From Halobacillus ihumii (GTDB lineage: Bacteria; Bacillota; Bacilli; Bacillales; Halobacillaceae): a DNA stretch of 64,000 nucleotides. This document shows positions 44,320 through 53,164 of the stretch, one piece after another; within the stretch, counting starts at the first letter, position 1; every line of letters begins with the position of its first letter. The DNA is taken from positions 3,084,764 to 3,148,763 of the forward strand of contig NZ_CACVAO010000001.1 of NCBI RefSeq assembly GCF_902726645.1, read 5' to 3'. Position numbers and translations under genes: made by a program. The notes under the pieces were generated by a model. It did no database searches. It was not told where the DNA came from and saw only the letters and a list, made by a program, of their open reading frames with translations.

Positions 44320-44778
44320 ATGCCTTGGGATACAAAAGATTATCCAAGTTCATTTAAAAGTTTAGATACTGTGGTAAGAAAAAAAGCGATTGATATTGCA
44401 AATGCCATGATTGATGAAGGCTATGACGAAGGACGAGCCATTCCAATTGCGACAGAACAAGCCAAAGAATGGTATGAGAACGCTTCACAAGATGAGAAGC
44501 AAGAGATGAGCAATAAAAGTGACAAAGAGTTACGAAACCGGGAAAAAGATGATCAATCTTCCAGTCGTCCTGAGTTATTAGATAAAGGCGAGCATGTCGT
44601 GTCGCATGAGGATGGCTGGGCTGTTCAGGCCGAAGATGCTAAACAGCCTTCTGATGTATTTGAAAATAAGCAGGATGCTGTAGAGCGAGCGAAGGAAGTA
44701 GCAAAAAATAAAGGAACGAGCGTGATCATTCATAAGCAGGATGGCAGTATCCAGGACCAGACAACCTACAGCAACTAA
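44320..44778 (+). CDS. YdaT-like protein with DUF2188 domain
   Basis: 152 aa. The N-terminal 55 residues (MPWDTKDYPSSFKSLDTVVR, EGRAIPIATEQAKEW) match the YdaT/ChaB-like domain; a charged linker leads to a DUF2188 repeat (GWAVQAEDAKQPSDVFENKQ). Both are found in general stress proteins of Bacillus; B. subtilis ydaT is sigma-B dependent and a sigma-B-like site lies upstream here. Molecular function unknown. Confidence 0.88.
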   Translation: MPWDTKDYPSSFKSLDTVVRKKAIDIANAMIDEGYDEGRAIPIATEQAKEWYENASQDEKQEMSNKSDKELRNREKDDQSSSRPELLDKGEHVVSHEDGWAVQAEDAKQPSDVFENKQDAVERAKEVAKNKGTSVIIHKQDGSIQDQTTYSN

Positions 44779-44871
44779 ACGACCATTCAAACCAGGAAAT
44801 ATCGCAGCTTTGTTCTGTAACGTATAGAAAACATGGTATGATAAAGGAAAGAATAGCATGGAGGTTAAGAG

Positions 44872-45066
44872 ATGAATGGTCAACAACGTAAGGATATTAA
44901 ACCTGGTTTAGAAGTCGATATTGTCTTAAAAAAAGACCAGCGTAGTGGAAATTTAACACGAGGGATAGTCAAAGATTTACTGACTAAATCACACAGTCAT
45001 CCTCATGGGATCAAAGTTCGTTTGGAGGATGGCCAAGTAGGAAGAGTAAAGCAAATACACGGGTAA
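44872..45066 (+). CDS. ywbE: YwbE family protein
   Basis: 64 aa. Whole-length match in pattern to YwbE: RKDIKPGLEVDIVLKKDQRS, LTRGIVKDLLTKSHSHPHGI, VRLEDGQVGRVKQI. A small, basic, SH3-like domain of unknown function, sometimes linked to translation or RNA. GAGGTTAAGAG precedes the ATG. Terminator follows. Confidence 0.93.
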   Translation: MNGQQRKDIKPGLEVDIVLKKDQRSGNLTRGIVKDLLTKSHSHPHGIKVRLEDGQVGRVKQIHG

Positions 45067-45074
45067 TTTTAAAT

Positions 45075-45120
45075 GCCCCGTACTCTGTCGATAATCGTCA
45101 GGATACGGGGCTTATTTTTT
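45075..45120 (+). terminator. Terminator after ywbE
   Basis: GCCCCGTA (45075-45082) pairs with TACGGGGC (45104-45111), then TTATTTTTT. Confidence 0.88.
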
Positions 45121-45126
45121 ACTTGT

Positions 45127-45516
45127 TTACTGTTTTGATTTTATAAAGTCTGCATATGGAACTTCAACAGTAAAAAAATCGCCATCTTGATCTTCTGTAG
45201 CAGCCATAATGGTATAGTTCTCACCGAAAATTCTTTCCATTGCATAGTCTCCGCTCTCAAATGGTTGACCGAGACTGAATCCACTATTTAAGATTGTATG
45301 ACGTTTTTCCTCTGTAAGGTTAGCAATCTCTTTCATCATGACCATTGGCCGGAAAGTGGTGATATTATTGTCATTAATTTTATCCCAATCAATTTCAACA
45401 GTAACGAATTCAGAAGCTTCTCCTAACATTTCTTGAATTAACCCTTTAAATTCGCTTAGATCTAATAAATATACCACGTCTTCAGGTATGAGTTGATTTA
45501 GATAATGAGTAGGCAT
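45127..45516 (-). CDS. Conserved-looking hypothetical acidic protein
   Basis: 129 aa from ATG 45516, with AAGGAGAG 8 nt upstream. I do not recognise the family. It is acidic and soluble, with no signal or membrane segment; the sequence suggests a mixed alpha/beta fold (EDVVYLLDLSEFKGLIQEML, FVTVEIDWDKIN, GEYTIMAATED-like turns near the end). A long structured leader with its own promoter and terminator precedes it, so its expression is probably conditional. Confidence 0.75.
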   Translation of the reverse strand: MPTHYLNQLIPEDVVYLLDLSEFKGLIQEMLGEASEFVTVEIDWDKINDNNITTFRPMVMMKEIANLTEEKRHTILNSGFSLGQPFESGDYAMERIFGENYTIMAATEDQDGDFFTVEVPYADFIKSKQ

Positions 45517-45589
45517 TTTCTTCTCTCCTTTGCTTACTGATAAAGTTATAGTACCACATAGTCCATAAAATAAACTTAATACATTGGAA

Positions 45590-45919
45590 AAAGCGGTCCA
45601 GACTGTAGTCTGAACCGCTTTATAAGTGAAAGAAAGCAACATGTTCAGCTTTCTCCCTTTGTATACATCGGACTAATGAATTTTAATTGTTTGTTGATCA
45701 TCTTGCGTTTCCATTGCAAGTGGTTATGAACCTATATTGCCGCGGTTCTTCTACAAGGTAGTTTTTATCAACTTAAACGACGCAATCCCTACCTCTATTG
45801 CATCCTTACAGCTCCGAAGCTGATCCAGTGTGATTAAGTCGTGATAAAACATAGCAGAATGCCAGTCTCATACACATCACTCTTTCATTGTTCCGAGTTA
45901 CCTTTAGCGAAGGCACTAA
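45590..45919 (-). ncRNA. Structured leader RNA candidate ending in a terminator
   Basis: From the predicted start near 45919 the minus-strand RNA runs about 330 nt to a terminator (AAAGCGGT and CAGACT arms, 45590-45621, then TTTTTCC). Local hairpins include CAGCT/AGCTG, GATGCAAT/ATTGCGTC, GAACC/GGTTC, CTTGC/GCAAG and GAAAGC/GCTTTC. It matches no riboswitch class that I can recall. The next gene begins 73 nt further on with its own ribosome site, the layout of a riboswitch or attenuator. Confidence 0.6.
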
Positions 45920-45925
45920 TATAAT

Positions 45926-45954
45926 AGTATAGTTTGGTTTCTGTGATTTGTCAA
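45926..45954 (-). promoter_or_regulatory. Strong promoter of the leader RNA
   Basis: TTGACA (45949-45954), exactly 17 bp, TATACT (45926-45931) on the minus strand, 40 bp beyond the stop of the upstream gene. Confidence 0.82.
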
Positions 45955-45993
45955 TATCGGTCTTCTGCATGGAGAACAGCGGTCTTGATGATG

Positions 45994-46986
45994 CTATCCT
46001 AGTTTCACAATTGTGCGGCCGCGTGTCTTCCCCTCTAGAATCTTTGTTAAAGTTTCAGGAACTTGTTCTAAGGAAATTACTTCTTTTATTCTATCGAATG
46101 TATCACTTATTTTCAGATCACTTGCGAGCCGGTTCCATACTTCTTTCCTCGTTTCCATCGGGCAGTAAACTGAATCCACTCCAAGAAGATTAATCCCTCT
46201 TAATATAAAAGGATAAACCTGTGTTGGAACATCTGTCCCAGCTGTAAGTCCACTTACAGCAGCTGCTCCATTATAGTGAAGCTGCGAGAGAAGGGAGGCA
46301 AGCGGTTCACCACCCACAGGGTCAACGGCTGCGGCCCAGCGTTGTTTGCCAAGTGCTCTTAACTTCCCGTCATATACATCTTCCCGTGAAACGACAGAAA
46401 CAGCTCCAAGATCAAATAAATAGTCTTTATGTTCTATACTGCCAGTGCTCGCTTCTACCTCATAGCCTCGTTTAGTGAGCATAGCAACTGCCATACTGCC
46501 TACGCCCCCAGTAGCCCCTGTAACGAGAACGGGTCCCTCGCTTGGTACGAGACCGTTTTTCTCTAATTTATGGATAGACAATGCAGCAGTAAAACCTGCA
46601 GTTCCATAAATCATCGCTTCTTCGAGGGTTAATTCATCTGGAAGCGGGATAACCCATCCACCTGGGATAGAGGCGTATTCGCTATATCCGCCGTGGTGGG
46701 AAACACCTATCTCATAACTTGTAGCAATGACAGCGTCCCCTTCTTTGAAACGGTCATCTTTTGATTGGACAACAATTCCGGCTAAATCAATGCCGGGAAT
46801 AATAGGGTATTCCTTAACCATCGGGTTTCCTGGTGTTGAGACCATTCCATCTTTATAATTTACACTTGAATAATGAACTTTAATCAAAACATCACTTGAT
46901 GGAAGAGCGTCAATGGAAATCGTCTTTATCCCAGCATTCGTCTTACCATCAGACTGGTCAATATAGAAAGCTTTAAATTCAGTCAT
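45994..46986 (-). CDS. Acryloyl-CoA reductase-like oxidoreductase (YhdH/YhfP family)
   Basis: 330 aa from ATG 46986 (GAGGAGTGG upstream). MDR superfamily, YhdH/YhfP/AcuI branch: VHYSSVNYKDGM, PIIPGIDLAGIV, and NADPH site VTGATGGVGSMAVAML. AcuI members reduce toxic acryloyl-CoA to propionyl-CoA; YhfP's substrate is unproven. Lacks zinc ligands. Followed by the leader RNA promoter. Confidence 0.9.
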   Translation of the reverse strand: MTEFKAFYIDQSDGKTNAGIKTISIDALPSSDVLIKVHYSSVNYKDGMVSTPGNPMVKEYPIIPGIDLAGIVVQSKDDRFKEGDAVIATSYEIGVSHHGGYSEYASIPGGWVIPLPDELTLEEAMIYGTAGFTAALSIHKLEKNGLVPSEGPVLVTGATGGVGSMAVAMLTKRGYEVEASTGSIEHKDYLFDLGAVSVVSREDVYDGKLRALGKQRWAAAVDPVGGEPLASLLSQLHYNGAAAVSGLTAGTDVPTQVYPFILRGINLLGVDSVYCPMETRKEVWNRLASDLKISDTFDRIKEVISLEQVPETLTKILEGKTRGRTIVKLG

Positions 46987-47013
46987 ACGGGCCACTCCTC
47001 TATTGAATTACCA

Positions 47014-47202
47014 TTATCGTTTAAAATCTTCATCATATTTTTCCTCAGAGGAAGAATTATTCTTCGAACGGTCGCCGCGTTTTTCATCACGCTCATTCTG
47101 TTTAACTTCTTCTTCAGGAATGTCATCATCTATTAACTTATCTTTCTTGCGTTTCTCCTTGAAATCTTCTTTATCATAAGCTTTTTTATGATTTGCAGGC
47201 AT
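47014..47202 (-). CDS. Small, highly charged hypothetical protein
   Basis: 62 aa with a strong GGAGGTG site 8 nt before the ATG. More than half of the residues are Lys, Arg, Asp or Glu (KKAYDKEDFKEKRKKDKLID at the N terminus), predicted disordered. Similar small charged proteins occur in Bacillaceae without known function. It lies 27 bp upstream of the AcuI-like gene on the same strand. Confidence 0.7.
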   Translation of the reverse strand: MPANHKKAYDKEDFKEKRKKDKLIDDDIPEEEVKQNERDEKRGDRSKNNSSSEEKYDEDFKR

Positions 47203-47263
47203 TTGCTACACCTCCATATCAACTATGTACCCTAATATTGATTATGTTTAAACCACATATTAT

Positions 47264-47301
47264 AAAAAAGATCGGCTGCTCTTATCACGAACAGTCGATC
47301 T
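47264..47301 (-). terminator. Terminator after the ion channel-like gene
   Basis: AGATCGGCTG (47269-47278) pairs with CAGTCGATCT (47292-47301) with one mismatch; on the minus strand TTTTTT follows. Confidence 0.88.
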
Positions 47302-47302
47302 G

Positions 47303-47968
47303 TTATGACCCTTTCCTTAATTCCTCTGGGTCTTTTTTGTTGCTAAAGCGATTTTTATATTTTTTTACAACAGGGAGACGTATCATATAGTCAATAACTG
47401 TACTAAGAATCAGTCCATGTATAATTACTCCGACTATCGTAACGATGACGATAATGACGTGTCCCATTATCGTCTCTGGTTCAAACCCTGCTCTGCCGAA
47501 AAAGATTAGCGCAGTGAGAGTGCTTATAAATGCATCGGTATAGCTGGTCAGTTTATCCTCCATGAGGGTCAATGGAATAATGAGTAATAAAATGAGGAGG
47601 GATGTGATGATTGCCACGGGAAAAAACCGCTGACTCTTTAGAAACCGTATAAATGGTTTTGTATAGTACTTTGTGATCGATTTAAGCCTGAATAAATGGA
47701 GGATTCGAGCTGCCCTGGCAAATTGAAAGACTGCATCGAAAGGGATGGCAGCTATCACAATAAATGGGTTTTTTTTAATGAATGACCATTTATGATCACT
47801 GGTAAAGAGTCTGTAGAGAAAATCGACGAAGAATATACTCCACGTAACCCATACAATTAAACTGTCATAAGGTGTTTGCTGCCAGATGGTTGAGACAGAC
47901 AGTGTAGCAAGTAGTACCATGATAAGTTCATAGACGGCCTTGGTAAAATTATGTTTAAATTGCTTCAC
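47303..47968 (-). CDS. Ion channel-like membrane protein
   Basis: 221 aa from GTG 47968, which has AGGAAGGAG 10 nt upstream; the longer frame starts inside that site. Six hydrophobic segments; basic RAARILHLFRLKSITKYY resembles the S4-S5 region of voltage-gated-type channels, and a pore-loop-like segment (ALIFFGRAGFEPETIMG) precedes the last helix. The potassium filter GYGD is absent, so ion selectivity is unclear. Ends with a basic tail. Confidence 0.75.
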   Translation of the reverse strand: MKQFKHNFTKAVYELIMVLLATLSVSTIWQQTPYDSLIVWVTWSIFFVDFLYRLFTSDHKWSFIKKNPFIVIAAIPFDAVFQFARAARILHLFRLKSITKYYTKPFIRFLKSQRFFPVAIITSLLILLLIIPLTLMEDKLTSYTDAFISTLTALIFFGRAGFEPETIMGHVIIVIVTIVGVIIHGLILSTVIDYMIRLPVVKKYKNRFSNKKDPEELRKGS

Positions 47969-48026
47969 TGCTATGAATCTCCTTCCTATAAAGCATATCA
48001 AAAGCTATTATATCATGTTGAATTTG

Positions 48027-48266
48027 TTACCACATCGTTTTAAATCTCATGGCCATCTCCATTAATCGTGCATCCCTACCCATTCTTCCAGGGTGACGCG
48101 TCCATGGTCTGAGCCGCTCTAAAAACACTTTATCGCACATTCTTTTTGAACCGAATTTTCGGTAGCAAGCGTCATGTTCCATACATAAAGCATCTAACTG
48201 ATTTACCGGAGCCCCTGGGCCGCTGCACCATGGACCGCAATATCGATAACCAGGAAAACAAGGCAT
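48027..48266 (-). CDS. Small phospholipase A2-like protein
   Basis: 79 aa. The calcium loop (YRYCGPWCSGPGAP, like YGxWCGxGG of secreted PLA2) and the catalytic motif DALCMEHDACY, with HD dyad at His31 and Asp32, are both present with paired cysteines. Resembles the compact PLA2 domain of parvovirus capsids and related bacterial proteins. No signal peptide is seen. It would cleave the sn-2 ester of phospholipids if active. Ribosome site AAGGGAGA. Confidence 0.82.
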   Translation of the reverse strand: MPCFPGYRYCGPWCSGPGAPVNQLDALCMEHDACYRKFGSKRMCDKVFLERLRPWTRHPGRMGRDARLMEMAMRFKTMW

Positions 48267-48483
48267 TCTCCCTTCATCCTTTCATCATGTGATCTATTAT
48301 TCTATGTGGAGCAGCGGTGGAGTGGTTAGTGAAGGTGTCTAGTGGTTTAATAAATTTCATGAATGTCACTCAAAGCTGCTATAAAGTGGGTGAATGTCAG
48401 AGTAAATTGTTTCTATGAGAATTGGCACTATGATATGATCATAGTAATCAGGAATCATGACGAAAAAAAGGAGTCGTTTATGT

Positions 48484-49059
48484 GTGAGGGGACTATTTAA
48501 TCGTGTTGTTTGGACCTTATTCTTTGGCGGGGTCACAGTTTCCCTTATATTTACATTGATTGAATTACAGGAACGAAATTCACATATATATCAGGTGAAA
48601 GATGAGAAAACCCCTTCAGAATTAAATCCAGCTGTGGAAGAGGGGAAACAGCATTTAGTCAATCAGGCAGCTGAACAAGGTATTGATGTCGTTATTACGG
48701 ATGGACTGAGGACGAAGCAGGAGCAAGATGCTTTATATGCTCAAGGTCGTTCGGCTGAAGGAAGGATAGTAACGTATGCTTCGGGTGGCGAATCCTACCA
48801 TAACTATGGATTGGCTATTGACTTTGCACTGCGTCTGGATAACGGGGACGTTATTTGGGATCGAAACCATGACGGGAATGATAATGGCCAGTCCGATTGG
48901 ATGGAAGTAGTGGAGATCGCTAAAGGATTAGGATTTGAATGGGGTGGAGATTGGAAGTCATTTAAGGACTACCCTCACCTGCAAATGGATTTTGGCCTGA
49001 GTATTCGTGAATTGCAAAAAGGCCTGCGCCCAAAACCAAAAGCATTGGCAGAAGAGTAA
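48484..49059 (+). CDS. cwlK: Peptidoglycan L,D-/D,D-peptidase of the M15 family (CwlK-like)
   Basis: 191 aa from GTG 48484 (AAAAAGGAG 10 nt upstream); ATG 48457 would add nine residues. One N-terminal membrane anchor, then a VanY/CwlK domain with zinc ligands His and Asp in SYHNYGLAIDFA and His in DYPHLQM, and catalytic DGLRTKQEQDALY upstream. Cleaves peptide stems of peptidoglycan (L-Ala-D-Glu type) outside the membrane. Divergent from the PLA2-like gene. Confidence 0.9.
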   Translation: MRGLFNRVVWTLFFGGVTVSLIFTLIELQERNSHIYQVKDEKTPSELNPAVEEGKQHLVNQAAEQGIDVVITDGLRTKQEQDALYAQGRSAEGRIVTYASGGESYHNYGLAIDFALRLDNGDVIWDRNHDGNDNGQSDWMEVVEIAKGLGFEWGGDWKSFKDYPHLQMDFGLSIRELQKGLRPKPKALAEE

Positions 49060-49065
49060 TAAAAC

Positions 49066-49097
49066 ACCCCTCTAGTGGAATATTCCACTAGAGGGGT
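49066..49097. terminator. Bidirectional terminator between cwlK and panE
   Basis: A 32-bp perfect palindrome centred at 49081/49082, arms ACCCCTCTAGTGGAA and complement. Confidence 0.85.
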
Positions 49098-49116
49098 TGT
49101 TCGATTCTTAGGTGTC

Positions 49117-50037
49117 CTAATGTTGGTAGGCTTCAAAAGGTTTGATCATCGCTCGGATACTTTCAATATAAGGCATGTGAACGTTATGCTCTTTACCAAG
49201 TCGTAATGCACCCCCATGAAGATGTTCAGCCTCAAGCGGCAGCCCTTTTCTGCGGTCCTGGTGCATAGAGGAAGTGGCTTCATGCTCAAGGTTTTGTAAT
49301 TGTTTAAAGGCTTTTTCTACATGCTCATCCGTTAAGTGAACCTGATGAGCCGCAGCCAATTCTTTCATTTCCTCGAGCATTCGTTTGGCAATCAGAAAGG
49401 TTTGCGGGTAGGTACGCACTTCTCCGATGGGCAGATTGGTGGCTGTAGTAATCCCTGAGAAGGCTGTAATAAACATATACTTTTTCCAAATATCTTCTAA
49501 GATATTTGGACTCAATGTCCCATTAAAGTTGGACTGATTACAAGCTAATGATAATTCTTCACAAATTTGCTGTTGGGAAGGATGTAACGGTCCAAATACA
49601 AGGTCGTGAAACGAGCTTGTATGCACAACATGCCCTTTGTCATCAAGGGTCGCCATAATATAAGAAAGCCCTCCGATTACGGCTTCTTCTCCGAGCTCCT
49701 TTTGTAAAATGGGGATGTGCTCTACTCCGTTCAAGACAGGATATACCTTTGCTCCTTTTTGGACAAGCTGCTTTAACCAGTGTAGTGTTCCTTCGAGGTG
49801 ATACCCTTTTACAGCTAGAAAAACTAGGTCAGGGTCTTCAATTTCTTCTGGGTTTTCCGCAATGATCACGTCTTCAGCAGTATAATCTCCCTGTTCGCTA
49901 TGTAAAATCAATCCGTTTTCTCTTAATTGTTCTGCCCGTCCAGACCGCACAAGGTTGATAACTTCATGACCAGCTTCTTGCCAGCGTGTGCCGAAATACG
50001 CCCCTAGTGCTCCTGCACCTAAAATAACGATTTTCAT
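49117..50037 (-). CDS. panE: 2-dehydropantoate 2-reductase
   Basis: 306 aa. NADPH fold at the very N terminus (MKIVILGAGALGAYFG), VFLAVKGYH, LNGVEHIPIL and the ketopantoate reductase C-terminal domain with ATSSMHQDRRKGLPLEAEHLHGG. Reduces ketopantoate to pantoate for coenzyme A. No panB or panC is adjacent, and Bacillaceae often carry two such proteins, so the true substrate may differ. Follows a small membrane gene by 14 bp. Confidence 0.9.
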   Translation of the reverse strand: MKIVILGAGALGAYFGTRWQEAGHEVINLVRSGRAEQLRENGLILHSEQGDYTAEDVIIAENPEEIEDPDLVFLAVKGYHLEGTLHWLKQLVQKGAKVYPVLNGVEHIPILQKELGEEAVIGGLSYIMATLDDKGHVVHTSSFHDLVFGPLHPSQQQICEELSLACNQSNFNGTLSPNILEDIWKKYMFITAFSGITTATNLPIGEVRTYPQTFLIAKRMLEEMKELAAAHQVHLTDEHVEKAFKQLQNLEHEATSSMHQDRRKGLPLEAEHLHGGALRLGKEHNVHMPYIESIRAMIKPFEAYQH

Positions 50038-50051
50038 AAAAACACCCCTTT

Positions 50052-50366
50052 TTAATTATTGGCCTTTCGTTTTGCTTTTCCTGTTTCCTGACCAGCATCA
50101 AGTAAAAGTACGAGAGCTGCAGCCGTGTGAAGCATCCAGCCAAGAATCGGGATCGCCCCAAGAAAACTGGCTACCATTCCGACGATGCTGCCAGAGCTGA
50201 ACTGTGAATCTTTAATGGAAATGACCAAAGTTATAGCATGGAGGATAAACATGACTAATAAAGCTGTCCAGCCGGTACTGAGTACAAAGGCTCCTCCGGC
50301 AAGTGGAATAGCCAGAAGACCTTCGGCAACCCCGGTCACCCATTTCATTAATGTCGTACGCTGCAT
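50052..50366 (-). CDS. Small membrane protein
   Basis: 104 aa, AAAGGAG before the ATG. Three hydrophobic segments (residues about 9-28, 32-52 and 62-92) with a basic tail. I do not recognise the family. Transcribed with panE (14-bp gap). Confidence 0.75.
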   Translation of the reverse strand: MQRTTLMKWVTGVAEGLLAIPLAGGAFVLSTGWTALLVMFILHAITLVISIKDSQFSSGSIVGMVASFLGAIPILGWMLHTAAALVLLLDAGQETGKAKRKANN

Positions 50367-50519
50367 AACGATTCTCCTTTAGCTTATTTGTGACGATATT
50401 TCATTCTATTATCTCATTCGCTCCATGATTTATAAAAAAATACGCCTCTGCTTCTGACCATTCCCTTTCTTAACATAAATCATTCACCATTTTTTAGTAT
50501 ATCCCTTTATTTTTCATAA

Positions 50520-50548
50520 AAAAAGCTGACCCAATGAGGACAGCTTTT
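50520..50548 (-). terminator. Terminator after mreBH
   Basis: AAGCTG-type arms around a small loop (50524-50547) and a minus-strand run of seven T. Confidence 0.8.
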
Positions 50549-50599
50549 CGGTGACATATAAAAGATTCATGAATTCTGGAACTATGGGTTGAAATGGTC

Positions 50600-51607
50600 T
50601 TACTTCGTTGCTTTCTGAAGCTTTTGGATCATTTTCAGGGAACGGCCAGTACCAATGGCTACTGATTCTAATGGCGATGGAGCCATATGGACAGGGACAA
50701 CGATGACGTCTGACAGCCAATCCTGCATGCCTTTTAGTAAAGAACCGCCTCCTGTTAAAATAACTCCATGATCGACGATATCTCCGCTTAATTCTGGAGG
50801 GCATTCCTCTAAGGTAGCACGAATCGTTTCAAGGATTTGTTCCAGCGTTTCTTTTAATGCTCCCTGGATTTCGGTAGAGGAAAGCTCAATGGTCTTAGGT
50901 AAACCAGTTACCATATCGCGTCCTCGTACATCCATTTTTTCCTCAGGGTGATCGATAAGCGCATAACCGACTTCCATTTTAATTTGTTCTGCCGTTCGCT
51001 CACCAATCAAAATGTTGTAAGCTTTACGAACGTATTGAATGATCTCCTCGTCCATAACATCGCCGCCTGTACGAATAGAACGGGATGAAACGACGCCTCC
51101 GAAGGAAATAATTGCCACTTCAGTAGTTCCCCCGCCAATATCAACGATCACATTTGCAATCGGTTCATCGACAGGCAGGTCAGCCCCGATGGCTGCAGCA
51201 ATCGGTTCTTCAATAAGGTGTACTGTTTTCGCGCCATAGCTTTTTACAGCATTATGAATGGCTCTTCGTTCTACAGAAGTAGAACCGGACGGGGTACAAA
51301 TCACAACGGTTGGCTTACGCATTGAAATGCCTGATTTCTTGCTTACTTTCTTTAATAATTCTTTCAGCATTTGAGCCGTCATATCGTAATCAGCAATGAC
51401 ACCATCCCTTAAGGGGCGAACTGGGATGATATTTTTCGGTGTCTTCCCGACCATTTCTTTTGCTTCTTTCCCAACGGCCACGACATTTTTTGTTTCCGTA
51501 TCATAGGCGACAACAGATGGTTCATTCAGTAAAATTCCCTTGGATTTCGAATAGATTAATATATTAGCTGTTCCTAAATCAATTCCGATTTCAGCATTTG
51601 ATAACAT
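50600..51607 (-). CDS. mreBH: Rod shape-determining actin homologue MreBH
   Basis: 335 aa, same length as B. subtilis MreBH. Actin-fold phosphate loops: [19 protein letters not shown] at the start and [17 protein letters not shown]; adenosine motif [14 protein letters not shown]. It opens [17 protein letters not shown], closer to MreBH than to MreB or Mbl. It guides cell wall synthesis and, in B. subtilis, recruits the autolysin LytE. No mreCD is adjacent, as is usual for MreBH. Good ribosome site. Confidence 0.95.
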   Translation of the reverse strand: MLSNAEIGIDLGTANILIYSKSKGILLNEPSVVAYDTETKNVVAVGKEAKEMVGKTPKNIIPVRPLRDGVIADYDMTAQMLKELLKKVSKKSGISMRKPTVVICTPSGSTSVERRAIHNAVKSYGAKTVHLIEEPIAAAIGADLPVDEPIANVIVDIGGGTTEVAIISFGGVVSSRSIRTGGDVMDEEIIQYVRKAYNILIGERTAEQIKMEVGYALIDHPEEKMDVRGRDMVTGLPKTIELSSTEIQGALKETLEQILETIRATLEECPPELSGDIVDHGVILTGGGSLLKGMQDWLSDVIVVPVHMAPSPLESVAIGTGRSLKMIQKLQKATK

Positions 51608-51772
51608 GTAGACGTACCTCCATAAGATGACAGATTCTCTTATAATTCTTCTTTTATTTTAAAAGGTTTATGGGGGTCATACAACAGGAATTTAATGGGG
51701 AACAGCAGGTAGTCGAGAGTCGCCTAGGACGTGTATAATAGCAGTAATGTTAGATGAAGGAGTTTTTTCCTA

Positions 51773-52519
51773 ATGGAAAGGTATTTAAAACATCAAGAAA
51801 TCATAAATAAAACAAAACAAATAAGTGACTCATACGTGCTTGACCAAGGGGTTTTCGATGAGATTATCGATCAGCTTCTAAATAGTGAACTAGATTCAGA
51901 GGATGTGATTTTAGAAGGATTTCAACGATTGCTTCAAGAAGTAGATTATGAAATAGGGCGGATGGAGCATTTTGCGAACTTGACAGCAAGTTGTTTTAAA
52001 GGCTGTGCCTTCTGCTGCTATTTTCCTATTGTTTTAAGTAAAATGGAAGCCAAAATAATGTTTCGTTCGATTGAAAATTTTTCAGAAGATCGCAAGCAGG
52101 CTATCTATGATCATTGGGACCGTTATTATGAAAAATATGCAAAAACTCTGAAGGAAGCGGCAGGAATGGATCATAATGCAGATGAGACGAAGTTGGCCTA
52201 TAAAAAATTAAATCTCCCTTGTCCGCTGCTTGATCCTGAAACACAAACGTGTATGGCCTATGAGGTGAGGCCCATTCCTTGTCGTACTTATTTAAACTAC
52301 GCTGATCCAAAGGTATGTGCAGAACAACATCTGCCACAAGAACCATCCAGTTACGAGTTTTTATACAATCATTATTTTGAAGCTATTAATGAGTTAATCC
52401 AAGTGCTCTATGAAAATGGAGAGAATGTATTAGTCGATTATCCTGGTGACGTATGGAGTTATGACTACCTGCCTGTTTGGATTGAAAAATGGAGAGAGGG
52501 GACATGGCATGAGCTTTAA
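51773..52519 (+). CDS. YkgJ family cysteine cluster protein
   Basis: 248 aa. Cysteine cluster CFKGCAFCCYFPI near residue 74 and later CPLLDPETQTCMAYEVRPIPCRTY form the CxxCxxCC...C...C pattern thought to bind a metal or cluster. The N terminus is helical. Function unknown. The next gene's start overlaps its last 11 bases, so it is the first gene of a small operon with the MOSC and DUF1992 genes. Confidence 0.88.
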   Translation: MERYLKHQEIINKTKQISDSYVLDQGVFDEIIDQLLNSELDSEDVILEGFQRLLQEVDYEIGRMEHFANLTASCFKGCAFCCYFPIVLSKMEAKIMFRSIENFSEDRKQAIYDHWDRYYEKYAKTLKEAAGMDHNADETKLAYKKLNLPCPLLDPETQTCMAYEVRPIPCRTYLNYADPKVCAEQHLPQEPSSYEFLYNHYFEAINELIQVLYENGENVLVDYPGDVWSYDYLPVWIEKWREGTWHEL

Positions 52520-53144
52520 AGTGCTTTCGTTAAACGTGGGAAGGCCGGAAAATTACTCGACAGATAAAGGAGAATTAAGAAGTGCCTACCGAAAACAACC
52601 AGTAACTGAACCGGTGTATTTAAGCTCTTTAAATTTTTCTGGAGATGAACAGGCGGATAAAAAACATCATGGCGGAGTGGACCAGGCCGTCTGTCTATAT
52701 CCTGCTAACCATTACCGACACTTTGAAAAGGAATATGGCATGACATTTCCTTATCCATCCTTTGGGGAAAATATTACGGTTGAAGGCATTCATGAGTGTG
52801 ACACGCATATTGGGGATGTTTTTACGTTGGGGGAAGCTGAAGTGCAAGTAACGAAACCTCGGAAACCTTGTTATATCATAGCTCGTACCCACGGCATAGA
52901 TGATTTTCCGGCACGTTTAACTAAAACAGGCTTCACGGGATTTTATTTGCGAGTACTGAAAGAGGGAAATGTATCTCAAGGTGATGTGATGCGTTTAAAG
53001 CATGCTGACCCGGCGGGCTTAACGGTGGCAGATGTGAACGATGTGAAGTTTAATGATCGGAATAATAAAGAAAAAATTAACCGGATCATTCGAGTAGAGG
53101 CCCTTGCAGAGGACTTACGTCAATCTTTATTAAGACGACTTTAA
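52509..53144 (+). CDS. MOSC domain protein (YiiM/YflK-like)
   Basis: 211 aa from ATG 52509 with GAGAGGGG 7 nt before it. MOSC beta-barrel: KHHGGVDQAVCLYPANHYRHFEKEYG, SFGENITVEG and the conserved Cys in TKPRKPCYIIA, which in relatives holds the molybdenum cofactor. YiiM-type proteins reduce N-hydroxylated compounds such as 6-hydroxylaminopurine. Overlaps the preceding gene. Confidence 0.92.
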   Translation: MSFKVLSLNVGRPENYSTDKGELRSAYRKQPVTEPVYLSSLNFSGDEQADKKHHGGVDQAVCLYPANHYRHFEKEYGMTFPYPSFGENITVEGIHECDTHIGDVFTLGEAEVQVTKPRKPCYIIARTHGIDDFPARLTKTGFTGFYLRVLKEGNVSQGDVMRLKHADPAGLTVADVNDVKFNDRNNKEKINRIIRVEALAEDLRQSLLRRL

Positions 53145-53164
53145 CTTGGAGAGGGGTAGCTGCA

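Noticed and set aside
45715..45760. T-box in the unassigned leader
   Set aside because: Only an AACCGCG string resembles the T-box core; the UGGN part that pairs with the tRNA end and the following antiterminator are missing.
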